Shown here piece by piece: positions 37,305 through 46,536 of a DNA stretch of 64,000 bases; position 1 is the stretch's first letter, and each line of letters opens with the position of its first letter. The DNA is taken from positions 1 to 64,000 of the forward strand of contig JBLRWQ010000005.1 of the NCBI GenBank assembly GCA_047921175.1, read 5' to 3'. This stretch comes from T1Sed10-7 sp047921175 (lineage in GTDB: Bacteria > Actinomycetota > Nitriliruptoria > Nitriliruptorales > Nitriliruptoraceae). A program made the position numbers and the translations under genes. The notes below the pieces were generated by a model. The model was not told the origin of the DNA, made no database searches, and was given only the letters and a program-made list of their open reading frames with translations.

Positions 37305-37905
37305 GGCCGCCACACCCCGGCTCGTGCTGGCCTCCGGGAGCCCGCGGCGTGCCGCCCTGCTGGCCCGCCTGGGGTGGGCACCGGAGCTCCGGCCGGCCGA
37401 CATCGACGAGTCGGTCCAGCCCGGCGAGCCCCCGCACGCCCTGGTGGTCCGCCTCGCCCGGACCAAGGCCGCCACCGTCGCGGCGGGACGCGACGACGAG
37501 GTCGTGCTCGGCGCCGACACCGAGGTGGCACTCGACGGCCGGGTGCTCGGCAAGCCGCGCGACGACGCCGACGCCGCCACGATGCTGCGGTCGCTGGCCG
37601 GCCGGACCCACGAGGTCGTCACAGGACTCGCCGTCATGCGTGGCGGCACCGCCGCGACGGACCTGCTGACGACCCGGGTGACGTTCCGCACCCTCACCGC
37701 CGCCGAGGTCGCCTGGTACGTCGGCACCGGCGAACCCGCGGGCAAGGCCGGGGGCTACGCGCTCCAGGGCGCCGGGGCGGCGCTGGTCGATCGGGTGGAC
37801 GGCAGCGACACCAACGTCATCGGGCTCCCGCTGGCGGCGGCGATCGCCCTGGTGCGGACCGTCGGCCTCGACCTGCTCGGGCCGGCTCAGCCGGCCTCGC
37901 GGTAG
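37297..37905 (+). CDS. maf: Maf-family nucleoside triphosphate pyrophosphatase
   Basis: 202 aa from GTG 37297, overlapping the dus stop by 8 bp. Family motifs: LVLASGSPRRAALLARLG, ADIDES, LARTKAATVA, VLGADTEVALDGRVLGKPRD (in part), GRTHEVVTGLAV and GKAGGYALQGAGAALVDRVDGSDTNVIGLPL (in part). Maf proteins hydrolyse non-canonical or excess NTPs and affect septation in some bacteria. Its end overlaps the convergent PGPGW gene by 19 bp. Confidence 0.93.
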   Translation: MGEAATPRLVLASGSPRRAALLARLGWAPELRPADIDESVQPGEPPHALVVRLARTKAATVAAGRDDEVVLGADTEVALDGRVLGKPRDDADAATMLRSLAGRTHEVVTGLAVMRGGTAATDLLTTRVTFRTLTAAEVAWYVGTGEPAGKAGGYALQGAGAALVDRVDGSDTNVIGLPLAAAIALVRTVGLDLLGPAQPASR

Positions 37906-38636
37906 GTGTCGTCGGCGTCGGCCAGACCGATCCGACCGGCGTCCTGGTGACCATCCACCGCGCCGACGTGTCTGCGGCTGCCCGCACGCGCACGCACCAC
38001 GAGGTCACGCGCCCACGCGACGAACCGCTCGGCCTGCCGGTTGGCCCACACGTGCACGTCCCGGGCCCACTCGTACTCGCGGGCCAGGATCGCGATCCCG
38101 GCGACGGCGGTCAACGCACCCGGACCCGGGAGGAAGGGGGAGGCGAACGCGAGGCTGAGCAGCAGCACCACCACGCCGACCACGGTGACCCAGACCCGAC
38201 GCGCGTGGTCCTTCATCCCCCGGGGCACCGGGGGCAGCGGCGAGGTCTTGCTGGGATCGAAGGTCTCCGGCGCCCCGATGTTGCGCCGGGTCAGGGCGGT
38301 GAGGACCCGGCCGACCGCGCGCGAGCGTGCCCGGGTCGCCAGCGACAGCTCGACCACCAGCTCCTCGCCGGCGCCGTTGAGCCGCACCCGGACCCGGTCG
38401 GGGCTGTCCTGGTCGAGGTCGAAGCGCACCAGCGAGCCGAGCGGCGCATGCGTGTCCGGGGAACGCACGCTCGCGACGTGCACCAGGCAGCGCTGGTCGG
38501 TGACCACGAGCACCGCCGGGGCACGGACCCCGGGAACCTGCGCGTGCGCCCAGGAGACGACCCGTTCGTCGGCCGCGAGCTGGGTGCGCAGCTCGCCGAG
38601 GACGAGCCGTTCACGCAGACGTCCCACAGGTCCCAT
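37887..38636 (-). CDS. PGPGW (TIGR02611-like) transmembrane protein
   Basis: 249 aa from ATG 38634-38636. The N-terminal ~130 residues form a cytoplasmic beta-rich domain (AVLVVTDQRCLVHVASVRS) like PH-type or PilZ-like lipid-sensing folds. It is followed by two membrane segments (VWVTVVGVVVLLLSLAFASPFLPGPG and ALTAVAGIAILAREYEWA, each in part) with the PGPG turn defining the PGPGW family, and a basic tail. Function unknown. It is convergent with and overlaps maf. Confidence 0.82.
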   Translation of the reverse strand: MGPVGRLRERLVLGELRTQLAADERVVSWAHAQVPGVRAPAVLVVTDQRCLVHVASVRSPDTHAPLGSLVRFDLDQDSPDRVRVRLNGAGEELVVELSLATRARSRAVGRVLTALTRRNIGAPETFDPSKTSPLPPVPRGMKDHARRVWVTVVGVVVLLLSLAFASPFLPGPGALTAVAGIAILAREYEWARDVHVWANRQAERFVAWARDLVVRARAGSRRHVGAVDGHQDAGRIGLADADDTYREAG

Positions 38637-38774
38637 GGCCGCAACTGTACGCCCTGACCGGCCCCCGACCACGACGCTCGGACGGTGGCCGCACCCACGC
38701 TGCGCCCGGACCGCGCGGTGGCACCGCAGGGGTGGTCGAAGACGGGGGCCACGGGCTATCGTGCCGGCCCGGTG

Positions 38775-40178
38775 ATGAGGCTCCCTGCCAGCCCGGACGA
38801 TCGAGGGACCGTGCGAGGACGGATCGCGCTCCTGCTCGCCGTCGCGCTCGTCGCGACGATGCTCGTCTCCCCTGCCGCTGCGGAGCCGGACACCTCGCGG
38901 CTCCAGGAGCTCCAGCGCACGCTCCGTGACCTCGAGGCTGAGGCGGCGCAGGAACGCGCCCAGCTCGGGACGCTGGATGCGGAGCAGGAGGCCCTGGTCG
39001 CCGAGCAGCAGCGTGCCGAGGCACGGCTGCGGCAGATCGAGGCCGAGCTCAGCCTGGCCGTCGACATCTACAACGGTGCGGTCGAGGCGCTGGAGCAGGT
39101 CCAGGCCCAGCTCGCGGCGACCAGCGCGGAGCTCGCGGAGCTCCTGCAGGAGATCGACGGCCTCCAGGGCAACGTCGTCGACCACGTGCGACGCCTGCAC
39201 AAGCTCGGTCCGTCGATCGAGTTCACCGTCATCGTCGGTGCGACCGACCCGGCGGAGATCGGGTTCCGCTCGTCCTCCCTCCGGCACATCATCTCGGTCG
39301 ACCAGGTCGACATCGAACGGCTCACCGCGGCCACGGAGCGGGCCAGCGCGCTCGAGGACCGGCTCGCGGCGCAGGAGGCCGAGGCGGTCGAGCTGACCGC
39401 GGCGGTCGAGGCCGAGCTCCGCACGGTCGAGACCACCTACGAACGCTTCGCCGATGAGATGGCCGAGCTCGAGGCGACCGTGGTCCGGGTCGAGGCCGAC
39501 CTGCGTGCCCAGCGGGCCGTGGTCAGCGACACGGATCAGGCGCTGGACGCCGCTCGCCGTGCGGTGGCGGACGAGCAGGCCCGCATCGAGGCCGAGCGGG
39601 CCCGGCTCGAGGCCCAGCGTCGCGCCGAACGGGAAGCTGCGGAGCGCGCCGCCGCCGAGCGTGCCGCGGCCGAGCGTGCCGCGGCCGAGCGTGCCGCGGT
39701 GGAACGCGCCGCAGCGGAACGCGCACCGGCACAGCGGTCCGCGTCCACCCCGCCCGCCGCCACCACGAGCAGCCCCGCACCCGCACCCACACCCGCGCCA
39801 GCGCCTGCGCCTGCGCCGGCACCGTCGACCCGCCGGTCGGCGGACGTGGCCGTGTCCACCGCGCTCGCCCAGCTCGGGAAGCCGTACGTGTGGGGGGCGA
39901 ACGGTCCGAGCTCCTTCGACTGCTCCGGGTTGACCTCGTTCTCGTGGCGGGCCGCCGGGGTCACGATCCCGCGCACCTCCCGTGGCCAGTTCTCCGGTCT
40001 GACCCGCATCTCCCGGGCGCAGCTGCAGCCGGGTGACCTCGTGTTCGAGTACTCACCCGTCAGCCACGTCTCGATGTACATCGGGAACAACACGATCGTC
40101 GAGGCCAGCCGTCCCGGGGTGCCGGTCCGCACGGCCTCGCTGTCGTCCCGCAGCCCGGTCGGGTACGCCCGCCCGTGA
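38775..40178 (+). CDS. NlpC/P60 peptidoglycan endopeptidase with coiled-coil domain
   Basis: 467 aa from ATG 38775 (GTG 38811 is an alternative). A signal peptide (IALLLAVALVATMLVSPAAA) precedes long coiled coils (residues ~30-320). Then come AERAA repeats, a Pro/Ala linker (APAPTPAPAPAPAPA) and a C-terminal NlpC/P60 domain from about 355, with catalytic Cys383 (FDCSGLTSF), His431 (SHVSMYIG) and a polar third residue near NNTIVEA. This is the layout of secreted, self-inhibited RipA-like hydrolases that cut D-Glu-DAP bonds during division. The metZ gene starts on its stop codon (GTGA). Confidence 0.92.
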   Translation: MRLPASPDDRGTVRGRIALLLAVALVATMLVSPAAAEPDTSRLQELQRTLRDLEAEAAQERAQLGTLDAEQEALVAEQQRAEARLRQIEAELSLAVDIYNGAVEALEQVQAQLAATSAELAELLQEIDGLQGNVVDHVRRLHKLGPSIEFTVIVGATDPAEIGFRSSSLRHIISVDQVDIERLTAATERASALEDRLAAQEAEAVELTAAVEAELRTVETTYERFADEMAELEATVVRVEADLRAQRAVVSDTDQALDAARRAVADEQARIEAERARLEAQRRAEREAAERAAAERAAAERAAAERAAVERAAAERAPAQRSASTPPAATTSSPAPAPTPAPAPAPAPAPSTRRSADVAVSTALAQLGKPYVWGANGPSSFDCSGLTSFSWRAAGVTIPRTSRGQFSGLTRISRAQLQPGDLVFEYSPVSHVSMYIGNNTIVEASRPGVPVRTASLSSRSPVGYARP

Positions 40179-41422
40179 CCTCGCACGCAGCCCCGGCCGA
40201 CCCCTCGGACGCCGAGGCGGCACCGCCGGACACCGACGCGGCGCCGCCGGAGCCCACCTGGCGACCGGACACGCTGGCGGTACGCGGCGGCGCCCGGCGC
40301 AGCGACCTCGACGAGACCGCCGAGGCGCTGTTCCTGACCTCCGGGTTCGTCTACCCCAGCGCCGAGGAGGCCGCCGCCTCCTTCGCCGGGGACAGCGACC
40401 ACTACGTGTACTCGCGGCTGCGCAACCCCACCACCTCGATGCTGGAGGAGCGCCTGCGACAGCTCGAAGGGGCCGAGGCCGCCTGGGCCACCGCGAGCGG
40501 GATGTCGGCGGTGTTCAACGCGTTGGCCGCCACCGTGCGTGCCGGCGACCGTGTGGTGGCCGCGCGGGCGTTGTTCGGGTCGTGCTTCCAGGTGCTCGAC
40601 CAGCTGCTACCGCGCTGGGGGATCACGACCACCTTCGTGGACGGCACCGACCTCGACGCCTGGGAGCAGGCGCTCGCGACCCCGACCCGGGCGGTCTTCC
40701 TCGAGACCCCGTCCAACCCGATGCAGGAGCTCGTGGACCTGCGGGCCGTCAGCGAGCGGGCGCACGCCGTCGGCGCGCGGGTCATCGTGGACAACGTCTT
40801 CGCGACCCCCGTCCTCCAGCGCCCGCTGGAGCTCGGCGCGGACCTGGTGGTCTACTCGACCACGAAGCATCTCGACGGCCACGGCCGCACGCTCGGGGGC
40901 GCGATCCTCGGCCCGACGGCGTTCATGGACGACGAGCTCAAGCCGCTGATGCAGCACACCGGGCCGACCCTCAGCCCGTTCAACGCCTGGGTGGTGCTGA
41001 ACGCGCTACCCACCCTACGGCTCCGGGTCGAGCACCAGACCGCGACCGCGCTCACCCTGGCGCGCTGGCTGGAGGACCATCCCTCGGTCGCCACCGTCCG
41101 GTACCCGTGGTTGGCCTCCCACCCGCAGCACGACCTGGCCCGCAGCCAGATGGCCGGTGGTGGCTCGATCGTCACCCTCGAGCTGGACGGCGGGACCGAG
41201 CGCGCCTTCCGGGTCCTGAACGCCCTCGAGCTGATCGACATCTCCAACAACCTCGGGGATGCCCGTAGCCTCGCCACGCACCCGGCCACCACCACCCACC
41301 ACCGCGTCGGCGCGGCGGTCCGCGCCAGCATGGGCGTCGGCGATGGCGTGCTCCGGCTGTCGGTCGGGCTCGAGGACGTCGCGGACCTCCAGGACGACCT
41401 GGACCGGGCGCTGTCCCGCTGA
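40175..41422 (+). CDS. metZ: O-succinylhomoserine sulfhydrylase (Cys/Met-metabolism PLP enzyme)
   Basis: 415 aa from GTG overlapping the NlpC/P60 stop. Cystathionine-gamma-synthase-like fold: YVYSRLRNPTTSMLEERL, EAAWATASGMSAVFNAL, VFLETPSNPMQELVDL, DNVFATPVLQRPLELGAD, and the PLP Lys in YSTTKHLDGHGR. The segments ALFLTSGFVYPSAEEAAASF and DGHGRTLGGAILG resemble MetZ rather than MetB. It makes homocysteine by direct sulfhydrylation. A Pro/Ala-rich leader of ~28 residues is likely disordered. Coupling to a cell-wall hydrolase gene is odd. Confidence 0.9.
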   Translation: MTSHAAPADPSDAEAAPPDTDAAPPEPTWRPDTLAVRGGARRSDLDETAEALFLTSGFVYPSAEEAAASFAGDSDHYVYSRLRNPTTSMLEERLRQLEGAEAAWATASGMSAVFNALAATVRAGDRVVAARALFGSCFQVLDQLLPRWGITTTFVDGTDLDAWEQALATPTRAVFLETPSNPMQELVDLRAVSERAHAVGARVIVDNVFATPVLQRPLELGADLVVYSTTKHLDGHGRTLGGAILGPTAFMDDELKPLMQHTGPTLSPFNAWVVLNALPTLRLRVEHQTATALTLARWLEDHPSVATVRYPWLASHPQHDLARSQMAGGGSIVTLELDGGTERAFRVLNALELIDISNNLGDARSLATHPATTTHHRVGAAVRASMGVGDGVLRLSVGLEDVADLQDDLDRALSR

Positions 41423-41479
41423 CCGACGGCGCTCCCCTAGCCTCGGATCGACCGCGACGCACCGAGCGGAGGACGCGGC

Positions 41480-41842
41480 GTGGACGCGATGGAGCTGGTC
41501 GAGCGGGTCGTCGTCGGGGTCGAGGTCGTCGCCGTCGCGATCCTCGCGTTCGGGGTGGCGTTCGTGCTGGTCCGCGGCGGCATCCGCCTCGGCAACCGCC
41601 GGCCCTGGCAGGAGGTCTACGCAGGCATGCGGGTCGGCATGGGCCGCGCGCTGCTGCTGGGCCTCGAGGTGCTGATCGCCGCCGACATCATCGCGACCGT
41701 GGTCCTCGAGCTGACCATCACCAACGTCGCCGCCCTGGGCCTCCTCGTGCTGATCCGCACCTTCCTCACCTGGTCGATCCAGCTCGAGACCACGGGGCAC
41801 TGGCCCTGGCAGCCGGCACCGGATCGGCCGGAGGTGGCCTGA
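41480..41842 (+). CDS. DUF1622 family membrane protein
   Basis: 120 aa from GTG 41480 with GGAGG upstream (ATG 41489 is also possible). Three hydrophobic segments are visible (VVGVEVVAVAILAFGVAFVLV, ALLLGLEVLIAADIIATVV and VAALGLLVLIRTFLTWSI, each in part). The pattern GRALLLGLEVLIAADII and LIRTFLTWSI is the DUF1622 signature. Function unknown. It is convergent with the GTPase pair; stops are 6 bp apart. Confidence 0.85.
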   Translation: MDAMELVERVVVGVEVVAVAILAFGVAFVLVRGGIRLGNRRPWQEVYAGMRVGMGRALLLGLEVLIAADIIATVVLELTITNVAALGLLVLIRTFLTWSIQLETTGHWPWQPAPDRPEVA

Positions 41843-41848
41843 GGATCC

Positions 41849-43426
41849 TCACCGCAGGGCGGTGAGCGCCGCCCGCAGCTCCCCCACGGCATCGACCTCG
41901 GCGGCGTAGGGGTCCAGCAGCTCGCGCGCCACCACCTCATCCAGCCGTGCGCGCAGCTGTCGCCGGGCACGTGTGCGCAGGCGTCGCGACGAGGTGGCCA
42001 GCGCCAGCCGCGTCAGCCACCCCAGGAGCACGCGCACGAGCAGACCGCCGACCAGGAGCGCGGCAGGCCAGCTCAGCTCCTCGGTCAGCATCGGACGCGG
42101 GAGGGCCGGCAGCCCCAGCCAGACCACGGCGCCGAGCAGGAGCTGCCAGATGGCCCCGGCGAGCGCGGTCGCCTCCGCCAGGCCACGCAGCCCCGCCGCC
42201 ACCCGCCACCAGCCCCGCCGGACGCCCGCCACCTCGTCGGCGCAGCGCCGCACCGTTCCCGTCACCGCCGGGGCGGCCACCGCGGCAGCCCGCGCGATCG
42301 CGTCCTCGAGCGTGGTGTGGGCCGGCCCCACCGCGGCGGCAAGCCCCAGCGAGCTGCCCAGGCGTTCGACCAGACGGGCCTCGCTGCGCTCGCTCGCGCG
42401 GTCGGGACGGGGCGTGCTGGTGCTCCACCCGAACCCCAGGCCACGACCGACCCGGCGAGCGGCGCCGGCCGGCATGCGCACCGCGCGTGCCAGCGGCGAC
42501 CGCACGGCCGTCCGCGCCTGGCGGTGCTGCTCGAGCAGGGCCAGCCCGAGGGCGCGGTGGGCGTCGGACGCGTCCAGCGCAACCTCGACCAACGGCGCCA
42601 CCTCGAGGTCGAGTGACGGCAGCGCCGGCACACGGGGCAGGACGTCGCGCGCCACCACCGCGACGTCGGCGGTCAGACGGCGGACCGCAGCGGTCCGGGC
42701 GGCGGCACGTTCGGCGAGCTGGGTCCGAAGCTCGTCGACGCCGACGCCGGTGGCCGCCGAGGCGGCCAGGAGGGTGGCCTGGCCCAGGCCGTCCTCATCG
42801 AGGCGCCGGGCGAGGTCCCGCTGCACCTGGTCGAGGGCAGCGGCGCTGAGCTCGTCGCAGCGGTTCAGCACGACGAGGAGCACCTCGGCGTGGGCGCCGA
42901 GCGCGGCCAGCGCACCCTCGTGCAGGTCGGCACGGGCGTACTTGATGGCGTCGACCACCACCACGAGCACGTCGACGCGGGCGGCGAGCCGCTCGCTGGT
43001 CCGCCGATGGCTCCGTACGACGGAGTCGTGGTCCGGCAGGTCGACCAGGACCAGCCCCTCGGGCAGGCTGCCGGGGACCTGACGCCGGTCGTCGATGGCG
43101 AGCCAGTCCAGCAGCCGACGGGACGCCACATCGAGCTGCGCGAGCACCGCCACCGGCGCACCGGTCGTCGGACGGCGGACCCCCTCCACCACCACCTCGG
43201 TGCCGACGAGCCGGTTGGCGAGCGCGGACTTGCCCACCCCCGTGCCTCCCGCCAGGGCCGCGACGGTCAGCCCGTCCCCGAACGCGAGCCGTTCCTCGAC
43301 GTGGGCCCGGACCGCCAGCAGCCGTGCGAGGTCGTCCTCGCCGCACCGTCCGGGGGCCAGGCGCACGGCGGCCTCCAACGCCTCCTGCCAGGCCCCGCGG
43401 GCGTCGGCGGGTGCCGGTCGTCTCAT
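41849..43426 (-). CDS. Membrane-associated GTPase, dynamin/YfjP-like, second of a pair
   Basis: 525 aa. P-loop GGTGVGKS (60-67), switch-region threonines in RRPTTGAPVA, G3 VLVDLPDHDSV and G4-like VLNRCDELS define a GTPase. The C-terminal half has helical stalk segments and two membrane spans (LAGAIWQLLLGAVVWLGLPAL and AALLVGGLLVRVLLGWLTRLA, each in part) followed by a basic helical tail. The layout resembles bacterial dynamin-like proteins, which occur in pairs in actinobacteria such as Streptomyces DynA/DynB, working in septation or membrane repair. It starts on the stop of its partner (ATGA). Confidence 0.84.
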   Translation of the reverse strand: MRRPAPADARGAWQEALEAAVRLAPGRCGEDDLARLLAVRAHVEERLAFGDGLTVAALAGGTGVGKSALANRLVGTEVVVEGVRRPTTGAPVAVLAQLDVASRRLLDWLAIDDRRQVPGSLPEGLVLVDLPDHDSVVRSHRRTSERLAARVDVLVVVVDAIKYARADLHEGALAALGAHAEVLLVVLNRCDELSAAALDQVQRDLARRLDEDGLGQATLLAASAATGVGVDELRTQLAERAAARTAAVRRLTADVAVVARDVLPRVPALPSLDLEVAPLVEVALDASDAHRALGLALLEQHRQARTAVRSPLARAVRMPAGAARRVGRGLGFGWSTSTPRPDRASERSEARLVERLGSSLGLAAAVGPAHTTLEDAIARAAAVAAPAVTGTVRRCADEVAGVRRGWWRVAAGLRGLAEATALAGAIWQLLLGAVVWLGLPALPRPMLTEELSWPAALLVGGLLVRVLLGWLTRLALATSSRRLRTRARRQLRARLDEVVARELLDPYAAEVDAVGELRAALTALR

Positions 43427-45144
43427 CGTCGGCCCCGCAGGGGTGCGGCGAGCGCGGCGACGACCGCGTCGCTCGGCCGGAGCCGCTCGATGGCCTCGAC
43501 CAGCGGCCGCCGCTCCTCGGCGACCCGGTCCGCCACCCGACGCTGCAGGTCGGCGTGCATGTCGGCCAGCAGGCGCTCGACGTTGTGTCTGCCGAGCACC
43601 TGGGTGAGGACCCACTGGCTGGTGGCCGCGGCGCCGGCCGCGATACCGACCTCCCCGGCCGTCAGGCCGCCCGACACGCTGAACAGGACCAGGATCGCCG
43701 AGGTGGCCAGCGAGTTGATGGCCAGCGTGGCCCGCTGCGCCTGGCGCTTCCGGGGCTCGCCGACCTCCTCGAGCAGCGCGGTGGTCGCCACCTGCCAGTC
43801 GGCGACGAGACGCTCGAGGTCGCCACGACGCGCCGCCGGGGCGGCGCGCAGGCCGGGCTCGTGGTCCAGCAGCGCGGCCCCGGCCCGGTCGGCCTCCAGG
43901 TCGCGCCGGATGCGGGTGTGCGCGCGGTCGAGCAGCCGGTCGAGCACCCGGACCAGCTCCGTGGCGACCTCCGCCTGGATCCGGTCGGCCCGGTCGACGG
44001 GACGCAGCCCGAGCCGGTCGCGGACGAGGGCCCCCAGCTGGGTGGCGCTGGTCTGCACCCGGCTGAGCCACGCACTGCCGCCGACCAGCTGCCGCCAGCT
44101 GTCCAGGATCTCCGCCCGCAGGGACAGCCCCGCCTCCAGCTCCGCGTCCAGCTCCGTCGCGACCTCGCCGAAGCGGGCCGTGACCAGACCGCGGAGGCGG
44201 TCGGCGTGGTCGACCTCGACCTGCACGGCGGCGGCCAGGTCGGCCAGCTCGGCGGGCACCGCGGCCACGAGACCCCCGAGCGCGTGGGCACGGACGGCCC
44301 GGCGTCGCTCGAGCGGGGCCAGCTCGGCCAGCCAGGCCGACAGGGGCGTGGCCAGCGAGCGGGGCAGCTGGTCGTCGACCACCTCGGTGAGCGCGATCGT
44401 GACCCGTCGGGCCGGGGGGAGCGCATGGGCCTCGAGCAACCGGGTCGCATCCTCGAGCAGCTCGTCCCGGTGCGCGTCAGGGACCTGGGTGAGCACGAGG
44501 GCGAGCAGGGCCTGCCGCCTGGCCGCACGACGCAGGTAGCCCATCCCGACCTCATCGGCGTAGGTGCGGGCGGTAGCCAGCCACAGCCAGACGTCCGCGC
44601 CATCCAGCGCGCGGTCGGCGAGGTCGCGGTTGGCGTGCTCGACGGAGTCGATGTCGGGGGTGTCCAACAGCGCGATGCCGGCGGGCACCGACGTCGAGGT
44701 GGCGACCAGCAGGGTCCGCTCCCCCACCACCTGCGCGACCCGGGCTGCATCGACGCGGACGAGGCCGGGCAGCAGGCGATCGTCCGGCTCCAGCTCGGCG
44801 ACGTCGTCCGGGTGGCAGACCAGGACCGGCGCGCGGGTCGTGGGACGGACGACCCCGGCGGGGCTGACCCGACGGCCGGCGAGGGTGTTGACCAGCGTCG
44901 ACTTCCCGGCCCCGGACCCGCCCCCGACGACGACCAGCAGCGGCGCGTCCGGCGCGGCCGCCCGCCGCGCGACGCCCCGCAGGAGCCGCGCCACCCGGTC
45001 GCGTTCGCGACGCAGCGCCGGCCCGTCCCCGGCGGACAGCACGAAGGCGAGCCCGTCCAGCTGGTCGGCCAGCAGCACGAGGTCCTCCGCACCCCGCGGC
45101 AGGCTGACCCCGTGGCCTGGGGTGGTCGGATCGTGCTCGGACAT
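43423..45144 (-). CDS. Membrane-associated GTPase, dynamin/YfjP-like, first of a pair
   Basis: 573 aa from ATG 45142-45144 with GGAAG upstream. P-loop GGGSGAGKST (74-83), RPTTRAPVLVCH, G3 IALLDTPDIDSVEHANRDL (in part) and a diverged G4 (VLTQVPD). The rest is helical with a membrane hairpin near 470-510 (LAINSLATSAILVLFSVSGG, GEVGIAAGAAATSQWVL). It is co-transcribed and overlapping with the second GTPase; heteromeric dynamin-type assemblies are likely by analogy. Upstream it is divergent from a histidine kinase gene. Confidence 0.84.
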   Translation of the reverse strand: MSEHDPTTPGHGVSLPRGAEDLVLLADQLDGLAFVLSAGDGPALRRERDRVARLLRGVARRAAAPDAPLLVVVGGGSGAGKSTLVNTLAGRRVSPAGVVRPTTRAPVLVCHPDDVAELEPDDRLLPGLVRVDAARVAQVVGERTLLVATSTSVPAGIALLDTPDIDSVEHANRDLADRALDGADVWLWLATARTYADEVGMGYLRRAARRQALLALVLTQVPDAHRDELLEDATRLLEAHALPPARRVTIALTEVVDDQLPRSLATPLSAWLAELAPLERRRAVRAHALGGLVAAVPAELADLAAAVQVEVDHADRLRGLVTARFGEVATELDAELEAGLSLRAEILDSWRQLVGGSAWLSRVQTSATQLGALVRDRLGLRPVDRADRIQAEVATELVRVLDRLLDRAHTRIRRDLEADRAGAALLDHEPGLRAAPAARRGDLERLVADWQVATTALLEEVGEPRKRQAQRATLAINSLATSAILVLFSVSGGLTAGEVGIAAGAAATSQWVLTQVLGRHNVERLLADMHADLQRRVADRVAEERRPLVEAIERLRPSDAVVAALAAPLRGRR

Positions 45145-45334
45145 GGCGCAACTTCCGTGGTGGTGCCGGACGCCGGATGGGGCGTGCCGCACAGCCAAGC
45201 AGCGGTTGCCCACGCCTGCTGCAGCCCGGAGCTGCACCGTCCCGGCTGCGGCCCGCGGTTCTCGGCCGGTGCCGTTCTCGTAGACTCCCGCGGTCCGACG
45301 CCCCACCGACCAGCCCGGACGGATCGAGCCGCCC

Positions 45335-46399
45335 GTGAGCGCCCGCCCCCGCACCCGCCGCCGCGAGGTGGTGGAGGCCATCGAGCAGGGTGCGGTCCTG
45401 CTGTCGGCCCGCGGGCAGGTGCTGGCGATCAACGACACGGCCCGCAGCCTCCTCGGGCTCGATCCGGACGACCGCACACGGACCGCCAAGGAGGTCCTGA
45501 CCGCACCGGCGCTGGTGGACGCGGTCGAGGAGGTCACGGAGAGCCGGCGCGCCATCAGCCTCGATCTGGACCACGCGGGCACGCAGCTGCGGGCCAGCGT
45601 CTCGCTGGTCCGCGACGAGGTCCTGCTGCTGCTGACCGACCGGACCGAGGAGCACCGCGTCGAGCAGCTGCGCCGTGACTTCGTCGCCAACACCTCGCAC
45701 GAGCTCAAGACCCCGGTCGCCGCCATCCAGACCCTGGCCGAGGCGCTGGCCGTCGTGGCCGACGAGCAGCCCGACCGGGTCCCGGCACTGGTCGCCCGGC
45801 TGAACGGCGAGGCGACCCGCCTGGCGACCCTCGTCTACGACCTGCTGGACCTCCGCCGGCTCGAGGAGCGAGGCCCCCACGAGCGTGCCGCCGTTGACCT
45901 CGCCGAGGTGGTGCGCCGGGTCGTGGCCGGCCGGTTCGACCGGGCCCAGGCCGCAGGCGTCGAGGTGGTGGTGGACGCGCCGGACCACCTCGAGATCCCG
46001 GGCGCACGTGGCGACCTGGAGATGATCGTCCAGAACCTGCTCTCCAACGCCATCACCTACAACCACGAGGGCGGCACGGTGACCCTCACGGTCCGGCCCG
46101 TGGCGCAGGACGACGGGGCACCGGCCGAGGCCGGCGGGATCCCGGGAGCGCAGGTGGAGCTGGTCGTGGAGGACACCGGCATCGGCATCCCGGAGGAGGA
46201 CCTCACCCGCGTCTTCGAGCGCTTCTACCGCGTCGATGCGGCCCGGTCCCGGAGCACCGGCGGGACGGGGCTCGGGCTGTCCATCGTGCGCCACGCGGTC
46301 GAGCACCACCAGGGCAGCATCGAGCTGACCAGCGAGGTCGGCGTCGGCACCCGCTGCGTCGTCCGCCTGCCCGCCACCGAGGCCGTGCTGACCGGCTGA
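45335..46399 (+). CDS. Soluble PAS-type sensor histidine kinase, orphan
   Basis: 354 aa from GTG. An N-terminal PAS-like domain (EAIEQGAVLLSARGQVLAIND in part) leads to a HisKA domain with phospho-acceptor His122 (FVANTSHELKTPVAA), then the HATPase: N-box QNLLSNAITYNHEGG, DTGIGIPEEDLTRVFERFYR (in part) and GGTGLGLSIVRHAVEHH. It resembles the catalytic part of PhoR/SenX3. No membrane segment is seen, unlike most PhoR-type kinases, and no response regulator is adjacent. It is divergent from the GTPase pair. Confidence 0.9.
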   Translation: MSARPRTRRREVVEAIEQGAVLLSARGQVLAINDTARSLLGLDPDDRTRTAKEVLTAPALVDAVEEVTESRRAISLDLDHAGTQLRASVSLVRDEVLLLLTDRTEEHRVEQLRRDFVANTSHELKTPVAAIQTLAEALAVVADEQPDRVPALVARLNGEATRLATLVYDLLDLRRLEERGPHERAAVDLAEVVRRVVAGRFDRAQAAGVEVVVDAPDHLEIPGARGDLEMIVQNLLSNAITYNHEGGTVTLTVRPVAQDDGAPAEAGGIPGAQVELVVEDTGIGIPEEDLTRVFERFYRVDAARSRSTGGTGLGLSIVRHAVEHHQGSIELTSEVGVGTRCVVRLPATEAVLTG

Positions 46400-46419
46400 C
46401 CCCACGCCGCCCGAGCGAC

Positions 46420-46536
46420 CTAGCCGGCGTCGCGACGCTGCCGGGAGCGGCGCAGCACCAGCGCGATGCTCGCCGCCAGCCCACCCCACAGTGCGGCCAT
46501 GGCCACCACCATCGTGACGACCGCCGAGGTGCTCAT
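46420..46536 (-). CDS. metS: Methionine/alanine importer small subunit (MetS-like)
   Basis: 38 aa from ATG 46534-46536 with AGGAGG upstream. A single membrane segment (VVTMVVAMAALWGGLAASIALVL in part) is followed by a basic tail (RRSRQRRDAG). This is the size and pattern of MetS, the small subunit found beside the NSS transporter MetP in corynebacteria. Its start overlaps the MetP-like gene's stop (ATGA), which supports the call. Easily missed because of its size. Confidence 0.8.
   Translation of the reverse strand: MSTSAVVTMVVAMAALWGGLAASIALVLRRSRQRRDAG

Noticed and set aside
39650..39830. Short repeats resembling a repeat array
   Set aside because: They encode AERAA and Pro-Ala repeats within the NlpC/P60 protein; there are no spacers, so this is not CRISPR.
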